Of a DNA stretch of 64,000 nt, positions 52,337 through 61,434 are shown in pieces. The DNA comes from an uncultured Balneola sp. (GTDB lineage Bacteria > Bacteroidota > Rhodothermia > Balneolales > Balneolaceae): positions 1 to 64,000 of the forward strand of contig CAJXQC010000003.1 in the NCBI GenBank assembly GCA_913058495.1. The letters are read 5' to 3'. The notes beneath the pieces were generated by a model that saw only the letters and a list, made by a program, of their open reading frames with translations, was not told the DNA's origin and searched no databases. Within the stretch, counting starts at the first letter, position 1, and every line of letters begins with the position of its first letter. Both the position numbers and the translations under genes were made by a program.

Positions 52337-53062
52337 TTATCGGGAAATTGAAAACACTATTGAAATGTTCGAAGTAACAGAAACAGTCTGTGCAAAATCC
52401 ATCATTGAAGGTGCTTCAGATTTAAATCGCACCATATCTGCTTCCATAGCCATTGGTGGATAATTTACTTGATGTTCTGAATAGTTGATGGTAGTTATCT
52501 CACCTAACTTCACACCCGATTGTTCTGCGATAAATGTGGCTCTTTCTTTAGCTTTCTGAATTGCTGAAACCAGTGCTTTATCTTTTCCTTCTTCCAGCTC
52601 TGAGGACGAAAAGCTCCCGTTAAAAGAATCAAAGCCATTCTCGATTAAACTTACTTGAATTTTTTCATAGATCTCAAAGTCGGAGAAACTGACTGAAACC
52701 TGCTGATTAGTATTAACTGTAACCTCTTCCTGGCGATTGTTATAGTTTGTTCTCTTATTTATTCTGATGGGTTCGAAGTTGATGTTCTCTTCTTTGATGT
52801 CAAATTCTTTTAATAGAGTAGTCAAGACTGCTTCTCGCTTTTTATGCGTTTCAAAAGCAGCTTCAGGTGTTTTTTCTTCGGCGTTAATATTAATGTTGAA
52901 GATGATCATATCTGCGGGAATCAATTCAGTTGCCGATATATTGATTGAAATAGTCCTTTGAGAATTTTCAATAACTGACTGAGCAGTTGTATTACAGTTC
53001 GCTAAAAAAATTAGGCAAAAACACGAGAAAATAAATTTGAATGATCTACCAGCTAATTCCAT
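52337..53062 (-). CDS. SIMPL-domain (DUF541) lipoprotein
   Basis: A 241-residue protein from ATG 53062, with a signal sequence ending in a lipobox (FLANC). The track start is 30 bp upstream. The mature chain is SIMPL-like: ISINISATELIPADMIIFNI at the N-terminus, SVSFSDFEIYEKIQVSLIENGF in the middle and AIQKAKERATFIAEQSGVKLGEI near the end. SIMPL proteins are periplasmic or outer-membrane oligomers linked to oxidative stress protection and membrane integrity, with poorly known mechanism. The start overlaps the small membrane-protein gene by 17 bp, so the two belong to one operon. Confidence 0.8.
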   Translation of the reverse strand: MELAGRSFKFIFSCFCLIFLANCNTTAQSVIENSQRTISINISATELIPADMIIFNININAEEKTPEAAFETHKKREAVLTTLLKEFDIKEENINFEPIRINKRTNYNNRQEEVTVNTNQQVSVSFSDFEIYEKIQVSLIENGFDSFNGSFSSSELEEGKDKALVSAIQKAKERATFIAEQSGVKLGEITTINYSEHQVNYPPMAMEADMVRFKSEAPSMMDFAQTVSVTSNISIVFSISR

Positions 53063-53657
53063 ATTCTTGTTTAATTTTTTGAATTTCTTCATAGTTTTTT
53101 CCTTGATTTATCTTGAACGTTTTTTGCCCAACACTATTTGATTCATTGATATTGAGACCTTGTCTGTACCAACTATCCAAATACTCGAGATATTGTTTTT
53201 CCTGAGACTTGTTTTTAATAACAAAGCCAAAATTTGAGAATTCATCGTTCTTATCTTTCAGCACACATTGAATAATGTGATAGGCTGAAACCAAACGCAG
53301 CGAATACACATAATGAAACTGAATCTCGGTCATTTCTGTGAGCTTGACAGGAGAATCAGGTAACTCATCGACAGATTTTTTAGGTTTTAAACGGAATCCA
53401 TTTCGCTCGAAAATAACAGCCCCAAAATTCTTTGTCATTGAATAGGGAACGATGGTAATTAGTAAAGAAGCAATTGCAATTATTAATCCCGGACCTTCGA
53501 ACCATCCAAAACCAAGGTCGTCGGAGAAGGTTGCTAAAAGATAAAATAGACCATAACAAACCCATCCGATCTTATATTCTCTTGATGCAGTAAAAGTAAG
53601 CCGGCTTGAAAAGGAGTTATTATCCCAGGGCTTAATTTCTGTTAGTTGTAAAGTCAT
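53046..53657 (-). CDS. Small membrane protein with two TM segments
   Basis: A 203-residue protein with two adjacent hydrophobic segments (IGWVCYGLFYLLATF and GLIIAIASLLITIVPY) followed by a soluble C-terminal part (KNFGAVIFERNGFRLKPKK) reminiscent of PH-like membrane-associated domains. No firm family. ATG 53657 is preferred over a GTG two codons earlier because GAGGTG precedes it. It is 7 bp after the GDSL lipoprotein gene and overlaps the SIMPL gene, so the three form an operon. Confidence 0.65.
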   Translation of the reverse strand: MTLQLTEIKPWDNNSFSSRLTFTASREYKIGWVCYGLFYLLATFSDDLGFGWFEGPGLIIAIASLLITIVPYSMTKNFGAVIFERNGFRLKPKKSVDELPDSPVKLTEMTEIQFHYVYSLRLVSAYHIIQCVLKDKNDEFSNFGFVIKNKSQEKQYLEYLDSWYRQGLNINESNSVGQKTFKINQGKNYEEIQKIKQEYGISW

Positions 53658-53664
53658 AAGCACC

Positions 53665-54342
53665 TCATCTAGTGTTTAACATCAATTTAACTTTCGGAAG
53701 AATCAAATCAACCCATTCACTGTATTGCTTTCCCGATGGATGTAGTTGATCAGAAGCTATGTATGATGGATCTTTTTTCGCTTTTTCAGAAACCGGAGTG
53801 ATATTTACAAATGGAATATTCATTTCTGATGAAATAGAATCAGCAATTGCATCATAAACCAATAATTCTTGTCTTATTTTCTCTTCTCCTTTTTCTATAC
53901 CGAAGGGAGTTACGCCATAATTAGGTATTGAAACTACAAATACTTTAGTGGTATCTCCATCAGCGAATGCAACAGCCTGAAGCAATAACTCTTTAAATTC
54001 TTTTTTGTATTGATCAATCGGATAGCCTCGGTATTGATTGTTTACACCGATAAGCAGTGAAACAAGGTCATAATCAGTTCCCGGTTTTTTTTCTGCAATT
54101 GCTTTTTGCAACTCATCGGTTGTCCAGCCGGTCTTGGCAATAATTAAAGGATCGTCCACATGAATTCCGGCGTCATTAAGTTTTTCAGTTAATTGAACAG
54201 GCCATCGTTGATCTTCAGAAACAGCTTCTCCGATCGTATAAGAGTCTCCTAATGCCAGATATGAAATGTTGTTTTTCTGAGCACATGAAATAGTCAGACA
54301 ACAAAAAAGAAATAAGAAAGAGAGACGAGTTTTTTTAAACAT
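53665..54342 (-). CDS. SGNH/GDSL hydrolase lipoprotein
   Basis: A 225-residue lipoprotein (signal FLFCCLTISC, lipobox). SGNH blocks are YLALGDSYTIGEAV (Ser), the Asn block LLIGVNNQYRG and SDQLHPSGKQYSEW (Asp-x-x-His). It should hydrolyse esters at the cell envelope, for example on lipids or O-acetylated sugars. It is the first gene of a three-gene minus-strand operon and is divergent from the TonB receptor, with 213 bp between. It is one of three SGNH hydrolases within 9 kb. Confidence 0.85.
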   Translation of the reverse strand: MFKKTRLSFLFLFCCLTISCAQKNNISYLALGDSYTIGEAVSEDQRWPVQLTEKLNDAGIHVDDPLIIAKTGWTTDELQKAIAEKKPGTDYDLVSLLIGVNNQYRGYPIDQYKKEFKELLLQAVAFADGDTTKVFVVSIPNYGVTPFGIEKGEEKIRQELLVYDAIADSISSEMNIPFVNITPVSEKAKKDPSYIASDQLHPSGKQYSEWVDLILPKVKLMLNTR

Positions 54343-54433
54343 GAGATTATTTTAATTATTCAGACAGATAATAATGATTTAAAATGAATTAAATCATGTA
54401 TAAGCGTAGGACAGTTTTTCGATTTTTTATTTA

Positions 54434-54447
54434 TGAAAGCGCTTGCA
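54434..54447. promoter_or_regulatory. LacI-family-type operator before the TonB receptor
   Basis: TGAAAGCGCTTGCA fits the LacI/CcpA operator pattern TGNAANCGNWNNCW at every fixed position. It overlaps the TTG (54443-54445) of a probable promoter whose -7 box is TTTCTTTG at 54466-54473 (spacing 20). The site lies 109 bp before the receptor start. No LacI-type gene is in this window. Confidence 0.55.
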
Positions 54448-54473
54448 TTATCCGACAAACCGACGTTTCTTTG
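54443..54473 (+). promoter_or_regulatory. Candidate promoter of the TonB receptor gene
   Basis: TTG, 20 bp, then TTTCTTTG, one base from the TAnnTTTG box of Bacteroidota promoters. The position, 83 bp before the start codon, is plausible. Confidence 0.4.
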
Positions 54474-54479
54474 CTAAAG

Positions 54480-54510
54480 TGTGTCATTTAATAAATTCAT
54501 CGGTGACACA
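54480..54510. promoter_or_regulatory. Inverted repeat in the receptor 5' leader
   Basis: TGTGTCA and TGACACA (7-bp arms) with a 17-bp spacer, located 46 bp before the start codon and just after the expected transcription start. It may be an operator or mRNA hairpin. Confidence 0.35.
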
Positions 54511-54555
54511 AAAAAGTTTAAAAGACTACAACATTAATAAATCAGGATTAGAACT

Positions 54556-57480
54556 ATGAATAAATTGATACGATATATGCTTGGGTTAAGCATGGTTCTC
54601 GTATTTTCGTTTGTTTCTGTGGCTAATAATACTCTATCGCCAAAAGAAGCAATTACAGAAGTATCAGGCCAGGTACTGGATGTAGACGGAGAGCCACTTG
54701 CGGGTGTAAATATCCGCGTAAAGGATAAATTGATAGGAACGACTACAGACGGAAACGGAATGTTCTCACTTTCCATTAAACAAGACCCGCCACTAATTCT
54801 GGTTTTTTCTATTGTTGGTTTCCAAACTGAAGAAGTTGACATTACTAATGCCAATACCAGTGGTTTAGAGGTCAGAATGCAGGAGCAGACGTTTTTAGGA
54901 GAAGAGGTTGTAGTCTCTGCTTCAAGAGTTGAACAAAGTATTTTAAAATCTCCTGTCTCAATTGAGAAAATGGACGTTATTGAAATTCAGACTTCTGCCT
55001 CCCCAAGTTTTTACGATGGAATAGCAAACTTAAAAGGGGTTGACTTCAGTACTCAAAGTTTAACATTCAAATCTATAAACACTCGTGGATTTGGATCAAA
55101 TGGTAATACCCGTTTTGTGCAATTAATTGATGGGATCGATAATCAGGCTCCCGGACTAAATTTTGCAGTTGGTAACATTGTTGGTATTTCCGAGCTGGAT
55201 CTTGAAAGTGCGGAAATGATACCGGGTGCTGCTTCAGCACTTTATGGGCCAAATGCATTAAACGGTATTTTACTTATGAATAGTAAGAGCCCTTTTGAAT
55301 ATAAAGGACTTTCGTTCAATACTAAATTAGGCTTAAATCATTTTGACAGTAATGTTGAAGACGGACCCCAGGTCTATCAATCATATGACATAAGATATGC
55401 CGACGCTTTCAATGATAAGTTTGCATTTAAGTTTACAGCCTCCTATTTAAAAGCTCAGGATTTTGTTGCTCAGGATAGAAGAGATCAGAGTTTTGTAACA
55501 GGTGGAGTTGTAGAGCGCGGGGCTACAGAAAGAAACGGAGCACGTGTATTCAACGGTGTAAATATTTATGGTGATGATGTGTTTACTCTTGGCTCAATTG
55601 CTAATAGTCTAATAGCGGCTGGTGAAGAACCTGATGCTACTGCAGAAGAACAAGCAACTGCAGCTCAAGTTGAGGCGCTAAGATCTCTAATACCTGATGG
55701 AAGAGAAGGAGCTTTTTCAGCTTTTGGTTTTGAAGAAAATTCTTTTGTGGATAATACTACTGAAAGTTTGAAGTTAGGAGCCGCTTTACACTATCGTCTC
55801 AATGATAACTACGAACTTCTGGGGCAATATAACACAGGGTTTGGTAGTACGGTATACACAGCAAACGATCGTTTCGTATTGGATGATTTCAATATTTGGA
55901 CTGCAAAGTTAGAACTTAGAAATCCCAATTTCTTTTTAAGAGCGTATACAACTCAGGAAGACGCAGGAGATTCTTATGCAGCAAATACGGTAGCAACAAG
56001 AATTAATCAGATTGCATATCTAACTCCTTATTTTGAGACATTTTTAGGAGCAAGATCACAGGGTGCTTCGGTTGAAGAGGCTCACACACAAGCTCAAGCT
56101 TCTGCACTGGCAAAGCAAGTTGGCGACCCTAGTAATCCGAACGATGGCTTTACACCGGGTTCAGATAATTTCAACCAATTAGAAGCAAGTTTAAGAGCTA
56201 CACCTATCTCAGAAGGTGGGGCAAAATTCTTAGATAAATCCGATATGTATCATTTTGAAGGTTTATATAACTTCTCAAACGTGGTTGATCCTGAAACCTT
56301 AGAGCTAATAGGTGGTGTAAATTATCGTATATACGCACTTAATTCGGAAGGAACTCTTTTTGCACTAGACGATAATGGTGATGAGTATAGCATCAACGAG
56401 TGGGGTGCTTATCTTCAAGGATCTAAGAATCTGATGGAAGATAAACTTAATCTTTCTGCATCTGTACGATATGATAAGAATGAATACTTTGACGGTCAGT
56501 TTTCACCAAGAGTTTCTGCATTATACACTTTAGCAGATCGCCATAATTTCAGAGCTTCTTTCCAAAATGGATTTAGAATGCCGACTACTCAGGATCAGTT
56601 TATTAAACTTGATGTAGTAACCAGATTGTTAATTGGTAGCAATCAGGATTTAGTTGATCGTTATCGTTTTGAGTCAAACAGGGTGTATAGTGCTCAAAAT
56701 GTAGCGGCTGCAAGAGCTGAATTCAACGAAACTGGAGATGAAGCAGAAGCAAGAAGATTGTTAGGTAGTACTGTGGAATTTGAAGATTTCAAAACAGAGA
56801 AAATCAGCACATATGAAGTAGGCTATAAAGGCTTTTTAACGGACAGATTACTCGTTGATGCGTATTACTATTACAGCCAGTACACTGATTTTATAGCTGA
56901 AATACAATTTGTACAAGGGATTCCGGAGGGATTAACGGAGGACCCGGGTGCTTTCAATTCCACAAACGATGATGGTAAGGATGCTATTATTCAAGGGGAA
57001 GTTGAAACACAGGAATTCGGTTTTGATATTAATGCTGATGGTACTGTTGAATCTCAAGGATGGGGAGTAAGTTTAGACTATTCATTCGATGGTGGCTATA
57101 AGTTAGGTGGTAACGTAGCTTATAATGAACTGATAAGTGAGCAGGATTTACGTGATCAAGGATTCCGTTCAAGTTATAATACTCCCAAGTGGAGATATAA
57201 TGTTCGTCTTGAGAATAGAAACGTAATAGAAAATATTGGTTTCAATATGGTATACAGATGGCAGGATGCTTATTACTGGGATTCCTCCTTCGGAGATGGT
57301 GTAGTACCGGCTTATGGTACTTTCGATGCACAGGTGAGCTATAAAATTCCATCAGCAAACACCATACTTAAACTTGGTGGTAGTAACATCCTCAATGAAA
57401 GATATGAGACCTCTTTTGGGAATCCTACTTTAGGAGCTATCTACTACTTCTCTCTAACATTTGATCAATTCTTGAATTAA
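54556..57480 (+). CDS. TonB-dependent outer-membrane receptor with carboxypeptidase-like N-terminal domain
   Basis: A 974-residue TonB-dependent transporter. Signal peptide (about 1-24), a carboxypeptidase-regulatory-like domain (about 35-110, ITEVSGQVLDVDGEPLAGVN and TTTDGNGMFSLSI), the plug (about 125-240, RVEQSILKSPVSIEKM, with STRGFGSNGNTRF-type NTRGFGSNGNTRFVQLIDG and GAASALYGPNALNG) and a large barrel. It lacks a SusD partner; instead a GDSL lipoprotein follows 15 bp downstream. The barrel ends LTFDQFLN, not the usual terminal Phe. Substrate unknown; with a hydrolytic lipoprotein partner an esterified compound is a guess. Likely LacI-type control. Confidence 0.93.
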   Translation: MNKLIRYMLGLSMVLVFSFVSVANNTLSPKEAITEVSGQVLDVDGEPLAGVNIRVKDKLIGTTTDGNGMFSLSIKQDPPLILVFSIVGFQTEEVDITNANTSGLEVRMQEQTFLGEEVVVSASRVEQSILKSPVSIEKMDVIEIQTSASPSFYDGIANLKGVDFSTQSLTFKSINTRGFGSNGNTRFVQLIDGIDNQAPGLNFAVGNIVGISELDLESAEMIPGAASALYGPNALNGILLMNSKSPFEYKGLSFNTKLGLNHFDSNVEDGPQVYQSYDIRYADAFNDKFAFKFTASYLKAQDFVAQDRRDQSFVTGGVVERGATERNGARVFNGVNIYGDDVFTLGSIANSLIAAGEEPDATAEEQATAAQVEALRSLIPDGREGAFSAFGFEENSFVDNTTESLKLGAALHYRLNDNYELLGQYNTGFGSTVYTANDRFVLDDFNIWTAKLELRNPNFFLRAYTTQEDAGDSYAANTVATRINQIAYLTPYFETFLGARSQGASVEEAHTQAQASALAKQVGDPSNPNDGFTPGSDNFNQLEASLRATPISEGGAKFLDKSDMYHFEGLYNFSNVVDPETLELIGGVNYRIYALNSEGTLFALDDNGDEYSINEWGAYLQGSKNLMEDKLNLSASVRYDKNEYFDGQFSPRVSALYTLADRHNFRASFQNGFRMPTTQDQFIKLDVVTRLLIGSNQDLVDRYRFESNRVYSAQNVAAARAEFNETGDEAEARRLLGSTVEFEDFKTEKISTYEVGYKGFLTDRLLVDAYYYYSQYTDFIAEIQFVQGIPEGLTEDPGAFNSTNDDGKDAIIQGEVETQEFGFDINADGTVESQGWGVSLDYSFDGGYKLGGNVAYNELISEQDLRDQGFRSSYNTPKWRYNVRLENRNVIENIGFNMVYRWQDAYYWDSSFGDGVVPAYGTFDAQVSYKIPSANTILKLGGSNILNERYETSFGNPTLGAIYYFSLTFDQFLN

Positions 57481-57495
57481 GAAAAGGATATAACA

Positions 57496-58998
57496 ATGAA
57501 CAAATTCTATAAAATATTTTTATTACTGATCGTCACAGGATTGATTTCATACTCTTGTGATGGAATAGAAGATTCTCTGGTTGATGACCAACTTGAGGAA
57601 AATCCGTTACCTACCACGCCTGAATATTCTTCAGGAAGCACAGACTTCTCTAGTTATGTTGCTATAGGTAACTCATTAACGGCCGGCTTTATGGATGGAG
57701 CTCTATATAATATTGGGCAAAATAATTCCATTGCGGCAATTTTGGCTTCTAGTTTTGCAGCTACTGTTGATGGAAATTATACATTTAACCAACCTTCTAT
57801 TGATTCTGAAAATGGATTTAATACTGGTATCAACCCAAATCCTAGCAATGGAATTACTTTTGGTAGGTTTAAATTAGATGCTGTTGCAAGGATTCCATCC
57901 CCGGTCATTAATGGTGAAGCCCCAACTGCATATACTGGTCCGGCTTTGAACAATTTCGGAGTTCCGGGTATAACTGTGGGACAACTAAGAGATCCTGCGG
58001 CTGCAAATAATCCTTTTTATGCCCGTTTTGCTAGTAATCCGGGAGCATCTACAGTACTAGGAGATGCAATTGATGCAAATCCAACCTTTTTCTCTTTATG
58101 GATAGGCAACAATGATGTTCTGGGTTATGCAACAAGCGGTGCTTCTAATGGCGCATTGTTAACATCCAATGCAGATTTTCAGACTAGATTTACAAACGTA
58201 GTTACAGATCTTATGACTGAAACAACGGCTGATGGAGTAGTTATTAATATACCTTTCTTCCTTGGCTTAGCTTATTTTCAAGCAGTTCCGAAAATAGCAA
58301 TTCCGATTACCAGACCTACCCAAAGAGATAGTATAAATGCAGGATATGCTCAATATAATGCTGGGCTTGATAATGCAGCATCTGCTATGGCTATAACTCA
58401 AGACGAAGCCGATAGAAGAAAGATTAACTTTGTTCTGGGCGCAAATGCTTTTGTTATGGAAGATGAAACACTTACAGATTTATCTGGTTTAGGATTACCT
58501 TCAATTAGACAGGCTGAATCGGGAGACATAACTGTTTTACCTTTAGGTTCACTCTTAGGGCAAGATTTAGGGGACGGTGTATATGGAGTTCAAGACGCTG
58601 TAGAAGATAGACACGTTCTATTAGAATCCGAACAAGTTGAAATCGAAACAAGTCGCCAAACCTTCAATGGAATTATGGCTCAGATCGTCGCTGCAAACTC
58701 AAGTAGGTTAACTTTGTATGATACAAACTCTTCAACAGGAGTTTTCGCTGACTTATTTGGTTTAAGTGATGGTGTTCCAGGAATTACTGTTGACGGTGTA
58801 GATCTAACACCAGACTTTGCTCCGACTGGAGTTCTGTCAACGGATGGAATACATCCTAATCCAAGAGGTAATGCGTTAATTGTGAACGAGATTATTGCAA
58901 CTATTGAGGCTCAGTTTGGCGCTTCTTTACCAGACATCAATGTGCTGAATAGATCAAGTGTATCTGTTTGTGCAGGTAATTGTTTGAGCCAGCAGTAA
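57496..58998 (+). CDS. SGNH/GDSL-type lipase lipoprotein, partner of the TonB receptor
   Basis: A 500-residue lipoprotein (signal IFLLLIVTGLISYSC). The first SGNH block is YVAIGNSLTAGFMDG, with Asn in place of Asp of GDSL, then the Asn block LWIGNNDVLGYATSG and the C-terminal DGIHPNPRGNALI (Asp/His), so the catalytic set is complete. At 500 residues it is longer than small SGNH enzymes, with insertions that could form a substrate cavity. It is 15 bp after the receptor and ends with a strong terminator, so the two form a unit. The arrangement resembles SusC-SusD pairs, with the lipoprotein replaced by a hydrolase. Confidence 0.9.
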   Translation: MNKFYKIFLLLIVTGLISYSCDGIEDSLVDDQLEENPLPTTPEYSSGSTDFSSYVAIGNSLTAGFMDGALYNIGQNNSIAAILASSFAATVDGNYTFNQPSIDSENGFNTGINPNPSNGITFGRFKLDAVARIPSPVINGEAPTAYTGPALNNFGVPGITVGQLRDPAAANNPFYARFASNPGASTVLGDAIDANPTFFSLWIGNNDVLGYATSGASNGALLTSNADFQTRFTNVVTDLMTETTADGVVINIPFFLGLAYFQAVPKIAIPITRPTQRDSINAGYAQYNAGLDNAASAMAITQDEADRRKINFVLGANAFVMEDETLTDLSGLGLPSIRQAESGDITVLPLGSLLGQDLGDGVYGVQDAVEDRHVLLESEQVEIETSRQTFNGIMAQIVAANSSRLTLYDTNSSTGVFADLFGLSDGVPGITVDGVDLTPDFAPTGVLSTDGIHPNPRGNALIVNEIIATIEAQFGASLPDINVLNRSSVSVCAGNCLSQQ

Positions 58999-59016
58999 GT
59001 TTATCTTTATGATTCT

Positions 59017-59049
59017 AAACCCATCAGTCTAACGCTGATGGGTTTTTTT
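59017..59049 (+). terminator. Rho-independent terminator after the receptor-hydrolase pair
   Basis: An 11-bp stem AAACCCATCAG / CTGATGGGTTT with a 7-nt loop, followed by more T residues. It lies 18 bp past the stop codon. Confidence 0.92.
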
Positions 59050-59104
59050 ATGGGATTTATTCCCGAAACATTGTCATTAAAGAAAATGTGATCAGTACTG
59101 GCAT

Positions 59105-59112
59105 TATATTTG
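59105..59112 (+). promoter_or_regulatory. Candidate -7 element for grpE-dnaJ
   Basis: TATATTTG matches the Bacteroidota TAnnTTTG box exactly, and a C follows as in strong examples. It lies 43 bp before the grpE start. No CIRCE inverted repeat is seen in the interval. Confidence 0.45.
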
Positions 59113-59155
59113 CTAAATATCTTTTATAAAACAAAACCCCATTTTAAAGACATCA

Positions 59156-59737
59156 ATGAGTAATAAAGAGCAGGAAGAAATTTTAGAAAATTCTGAGAAG
59201 GAAGTACTGGAAGAGGATCAGGCAGAAATAAACGAATCGGAGTCTTCGGAAATGTCTGAAGAAGAACTTAAAGATGAGAAAGAACTCCGGATTGAGGAAT
59301 TAGAAAGCGAATTAGCGGTTGCCAAAGATTCCATCCTTCGCAAAGCTGCTGAACTGGAAAATGTGAGAAAAAGAGTTCAGAAAGAGCGTTATCAACTCAG
59401 AGAACAGGTAAAAGCAGAAGCACTACGAGATTTTTTACCCCTGAATGACGATCTACTCAGAACTCTGGACGCAAGTAAAGATTCAGCAGTTGACGAGAAT
59501 TTTCTTGCCGGTGTTGAGATGGTTTCTAGTAAATTTGAAGATATTCTTGCCAAGCATGGGATCGAAAAAATTGATGAGACCAACGTTCCTTTTGATGTGA
59601 ATCTTCATGATGCTTTATTACGTCAACCTGCAACAGATGAAAAAACTCCAAGTGATACTGTTCTTCAGGTTTTAGAGCGGGGCTACAGAATGGGAGAAAA
59701 AGTAATTAAGCATGCTAAAGTGATAGTGAGCCAGTAA
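59156..59737 (+). CDS. grpE: Nucleotide exchange factor GrpE
   Basis: A 193-residue co-chaperone that releases ADP from DnaK. An acidic N-terminal tail ([20 protein letters not shown]), a long coiled coil ([20 protein letters not shown]) and the C-terminal beta domain ([25 protein letters not shown]) are in the expected order; the last segment contains the near-invariant GY-x-x-x-x-K-V-I-K-x-A-K-V-x-V. It is 2 bp before dnaJ. hrcA, which often precedes it, is not present. Confidence 0.95.
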   Translation: MSNKEQEEILENSEKEVLEEDQAEINESESSEMSEEELKDEKELRIEELESELAVAKDSILRKAAELENVRKRVQKERYQLREQVKAEALRDFLPLNDDLLRTLDASKDSAVDENFLAGVEMVSSKFEDILAKHGIEKIDETNVPFDVNLHDALLRQPATDEKTPSDTVLQVLERGYRMGEKVIKHAKVIVSQ

Positions 59738-59739
59738 AG

Positions 59740-60918
59740 ATGACAAACAGAGATTATTACGAAATACTTGAAGTAGATAAAGGAGCTTCTGAAGCTAAGC
59801 TTAAGAAAGCCTATCGCAAAAAGGCGATGAAATATCACCCGGACAGAAATAAAGGAGATGCGGAAGCTGAAAAGAAATTCAAAGAAGCTTCAGAAGCTTA
59901 TGATGTACTCAGAGACCCGCAAAAGAGAGCTCGCTACGACCAATACGGCCATGCCGGAGTAAACGGTAATCAAGGCGGTTTCGGAGGTGGTGGAGTCGAT
60001 TTTGACGGAATGGGCTTCGAAGACATTTTCAGTCGCTTCGGGGATATTTTCGGAAGCGGATTTTTCGGAGAACAAAATTTTGGTGGCCAATCCAGAGGAA
60101 GAGGTGGAAGGAGACAACCGGGAACACCTGGCTCTGACATGAAAATCAGAATGCCACTTGAGTTAAATGAAATCGCTTTTGGTACAGAAAAGAAATTAAA
60201 GATCAAGAAGCAACTGGTATGTGATAAATGTACCGGTACCGGCGCTGAAACAGATTCAGATTTTGAAACATGCGGAACCTGTAATGGAATAGGAGAAGTT
60301 CGTCAGGTAACACGCACAATGCTTGGACAAATGGTCAATGTTCAACCATGCCCAACTTGTAGCGGTGATGGAAGGATCATTAAAACCAAATGTACTAAAT
60401 GTGCCGGTGAAGGAAGGATCAAAGGTGAAGAAACCGTAAAGATCAATATTCCTTCAGGGGTTTCAAACGGAAATTATATAACTCTTCGCAGTCAAGGAAA
60501 TGCAGGAAGAAGAGGTGGACCTGCCGGAGATCTTATTGTTCTTATAGAAGAAAAAGAGCATGAGCATTTTGAAAGAGAAGGAAACAATATCTATTACAAC
60601 TTAAATTTAAGTATACCTGATGCAGTTTTAGGAACTGAAGTTCAGGTACCGACACTTAAAGGAAAAGCTAAACTCAAGATCGAAGAAGGAACTCAACCCG
60701 GTAAACTTCTTCGCATGCGAGGCAAAGGTATAGTTGGTTTGAATAATTCAGGAACAGGAGATCAATTATTAAGAGTAAATGTCTACATGCCAAGTGAGCT
60801 TACTGCCGAGCAACGTAAAGCAATGGAAAGCTTCAGGGAATCAGAAAATTTTGATGCTGTTAATATGAAGCAGCAGGAAAAGGGTTTTTTCTCGAAAATG
60901 AAAGATGTTTTTGGGTAG
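59740..60918 (+). CDS. dnaJ: Chaperone DnaJ (Hsp40)
   Basis: A 392-residue type I J-protein. J domain with HPD ([11 protein letters not shown]), Gly/Phe region ([15 protein letters not shown]), four CxxCxGxG zinc-finger repeats ([32 protein letters not shown]), then the substrate-binding C-terminal domains. All expected residues are there. DnaK is not in the window. It starts 2 bp after grpE, so both come from one transcript. Confidence 0.97.
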   Translation: MTNRDYYEILEVDKGASEAKLKKAYRKKAMKYHPDRNKGDAEAEKKFKEASEAYDVLRDPQKRARYDQYGHAGVNGNQGGFGGGGVDFDGMGFEDIFSRFGDIFGSGFFGEQNFGGQSRGRGGRRQPGTPGSDMKIRMPLELNEIAFGTEKKLKIKKQLVCDKCTGTGAETDSDFETCGTCNGIGEVRQVTRTMLGQMVNVQPCPTCSGDGRIIKTKCTKCAGEGRIKGEETVKINIPSGVSNGNYITLRSQGNAGRRGGPAGDLIVLIEEKEHEHFEREGNNIYYNLNLSIPDAVLGTEVQVPTLKGKAKLKIEEGTQPGKLLRMRGKGIVGLNNSGTGDQLLRVNVYMPSELTAEQRKAMESFRESENFDAVNMKQQEKGFFSKMKDVFG

Positions 60919-60924
60919 GCGATA

Positions 60925-60971
60925 AACCACAGAGGTCACAGAGAATGTTAAACTCAGTGTTCTCTGTGGTT
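60925..60971. repeat. Intergenic inverted repeat, ACCACAGAG-type
   Basis: Outer arms AACCACAGAG / CTCTGTGGTT (10 bp) and an alternative inner pairing CACAGAGAA / TTCTCTGTG (9 bp). The phrase is like a dispersed intergenic repeat that I know from several bacterial phyla. It separates the convergent dnaJ and YbjQ-like genes and could act as a bidirectional terminator. Confidence 0.6.
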
Positions 60972-60976
60972 AGATC

Positions 60977-61297
60977 TTATTCAGCAAGTACAGCAGTTCC
61001 ACTTACAGAAACCATCAGCATGCTTCCGTTAGCCCCAATTGTTTCGTAGTCAATATCGATACCGATAATTGCAGTCGCGCCAACTCTGGAGGCTTTATCT
61101 TCCATTTCTCCGAATGCTAATTTTCTTGCTTCCTGTAGTTCACGTTCATATGCTGCGGAGCGTCCACCTACGATGTCTCTGATACCTGCAAAAAAGTCTT
61201 TGAATATGTTAGCTCCCAGAATTGCTTCACCTGTTACAACTCCCAGATATTTTTTGACTTCTCTTCCGTCCAGATTGTTGGTTGTTGACATAATCAT
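60977..61297 (-). CDS. YbjQ/UPF0145 family protein
   Basis: A 106-residue small soluble protein matching UPF0145 closely: [38 protein letters not shown], and the end [19 protein letters not shown]. Members form pentamers or decamers with a putative heavy-metal-binding fold; physiological role is unclear. The ATG at 61297 gives [11 protein letters not shown], aligning with the usual family start; a second ATG two codons on is also possible. Confidence 0.9.
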   Translation of the reverse strand: MIMSTTNNLDGREVKKYLGVVTGEAILGANIFKDFFAGIRDIVGGRSAAYERELQEARKLAFGEMEDKASRVGATAIIGIDIDYETIGANGSMLMVSVSGTAVLAE

Positions 61298-61379
61298 GAT
61301 TCTGCTCCATTGATTTAAGTTTATATTTCGGTTGAGTGATACTGTAAAAGAGAAAAAATGTTACCAAAAATTCAGGCAC

Positions 61380-61410
61380 AAAAAAACCCGACCTGAAAAC
61401 AGACCGGGTT
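61380..61410 (-). terminator. Rho-independent terminator of the RRM gene
   Basis: On the minus strand an 11-bp stem with two G-U pairs (AACCCGGTCTG / CAGGTCGGGTT), a TTTT loop and a T tract. It is 25 bp past the RRM gene stop. Confidence 0.9.
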
Positions 61411-61434
61411 AAATTCTAAAAAGAAAAAAGTTTA

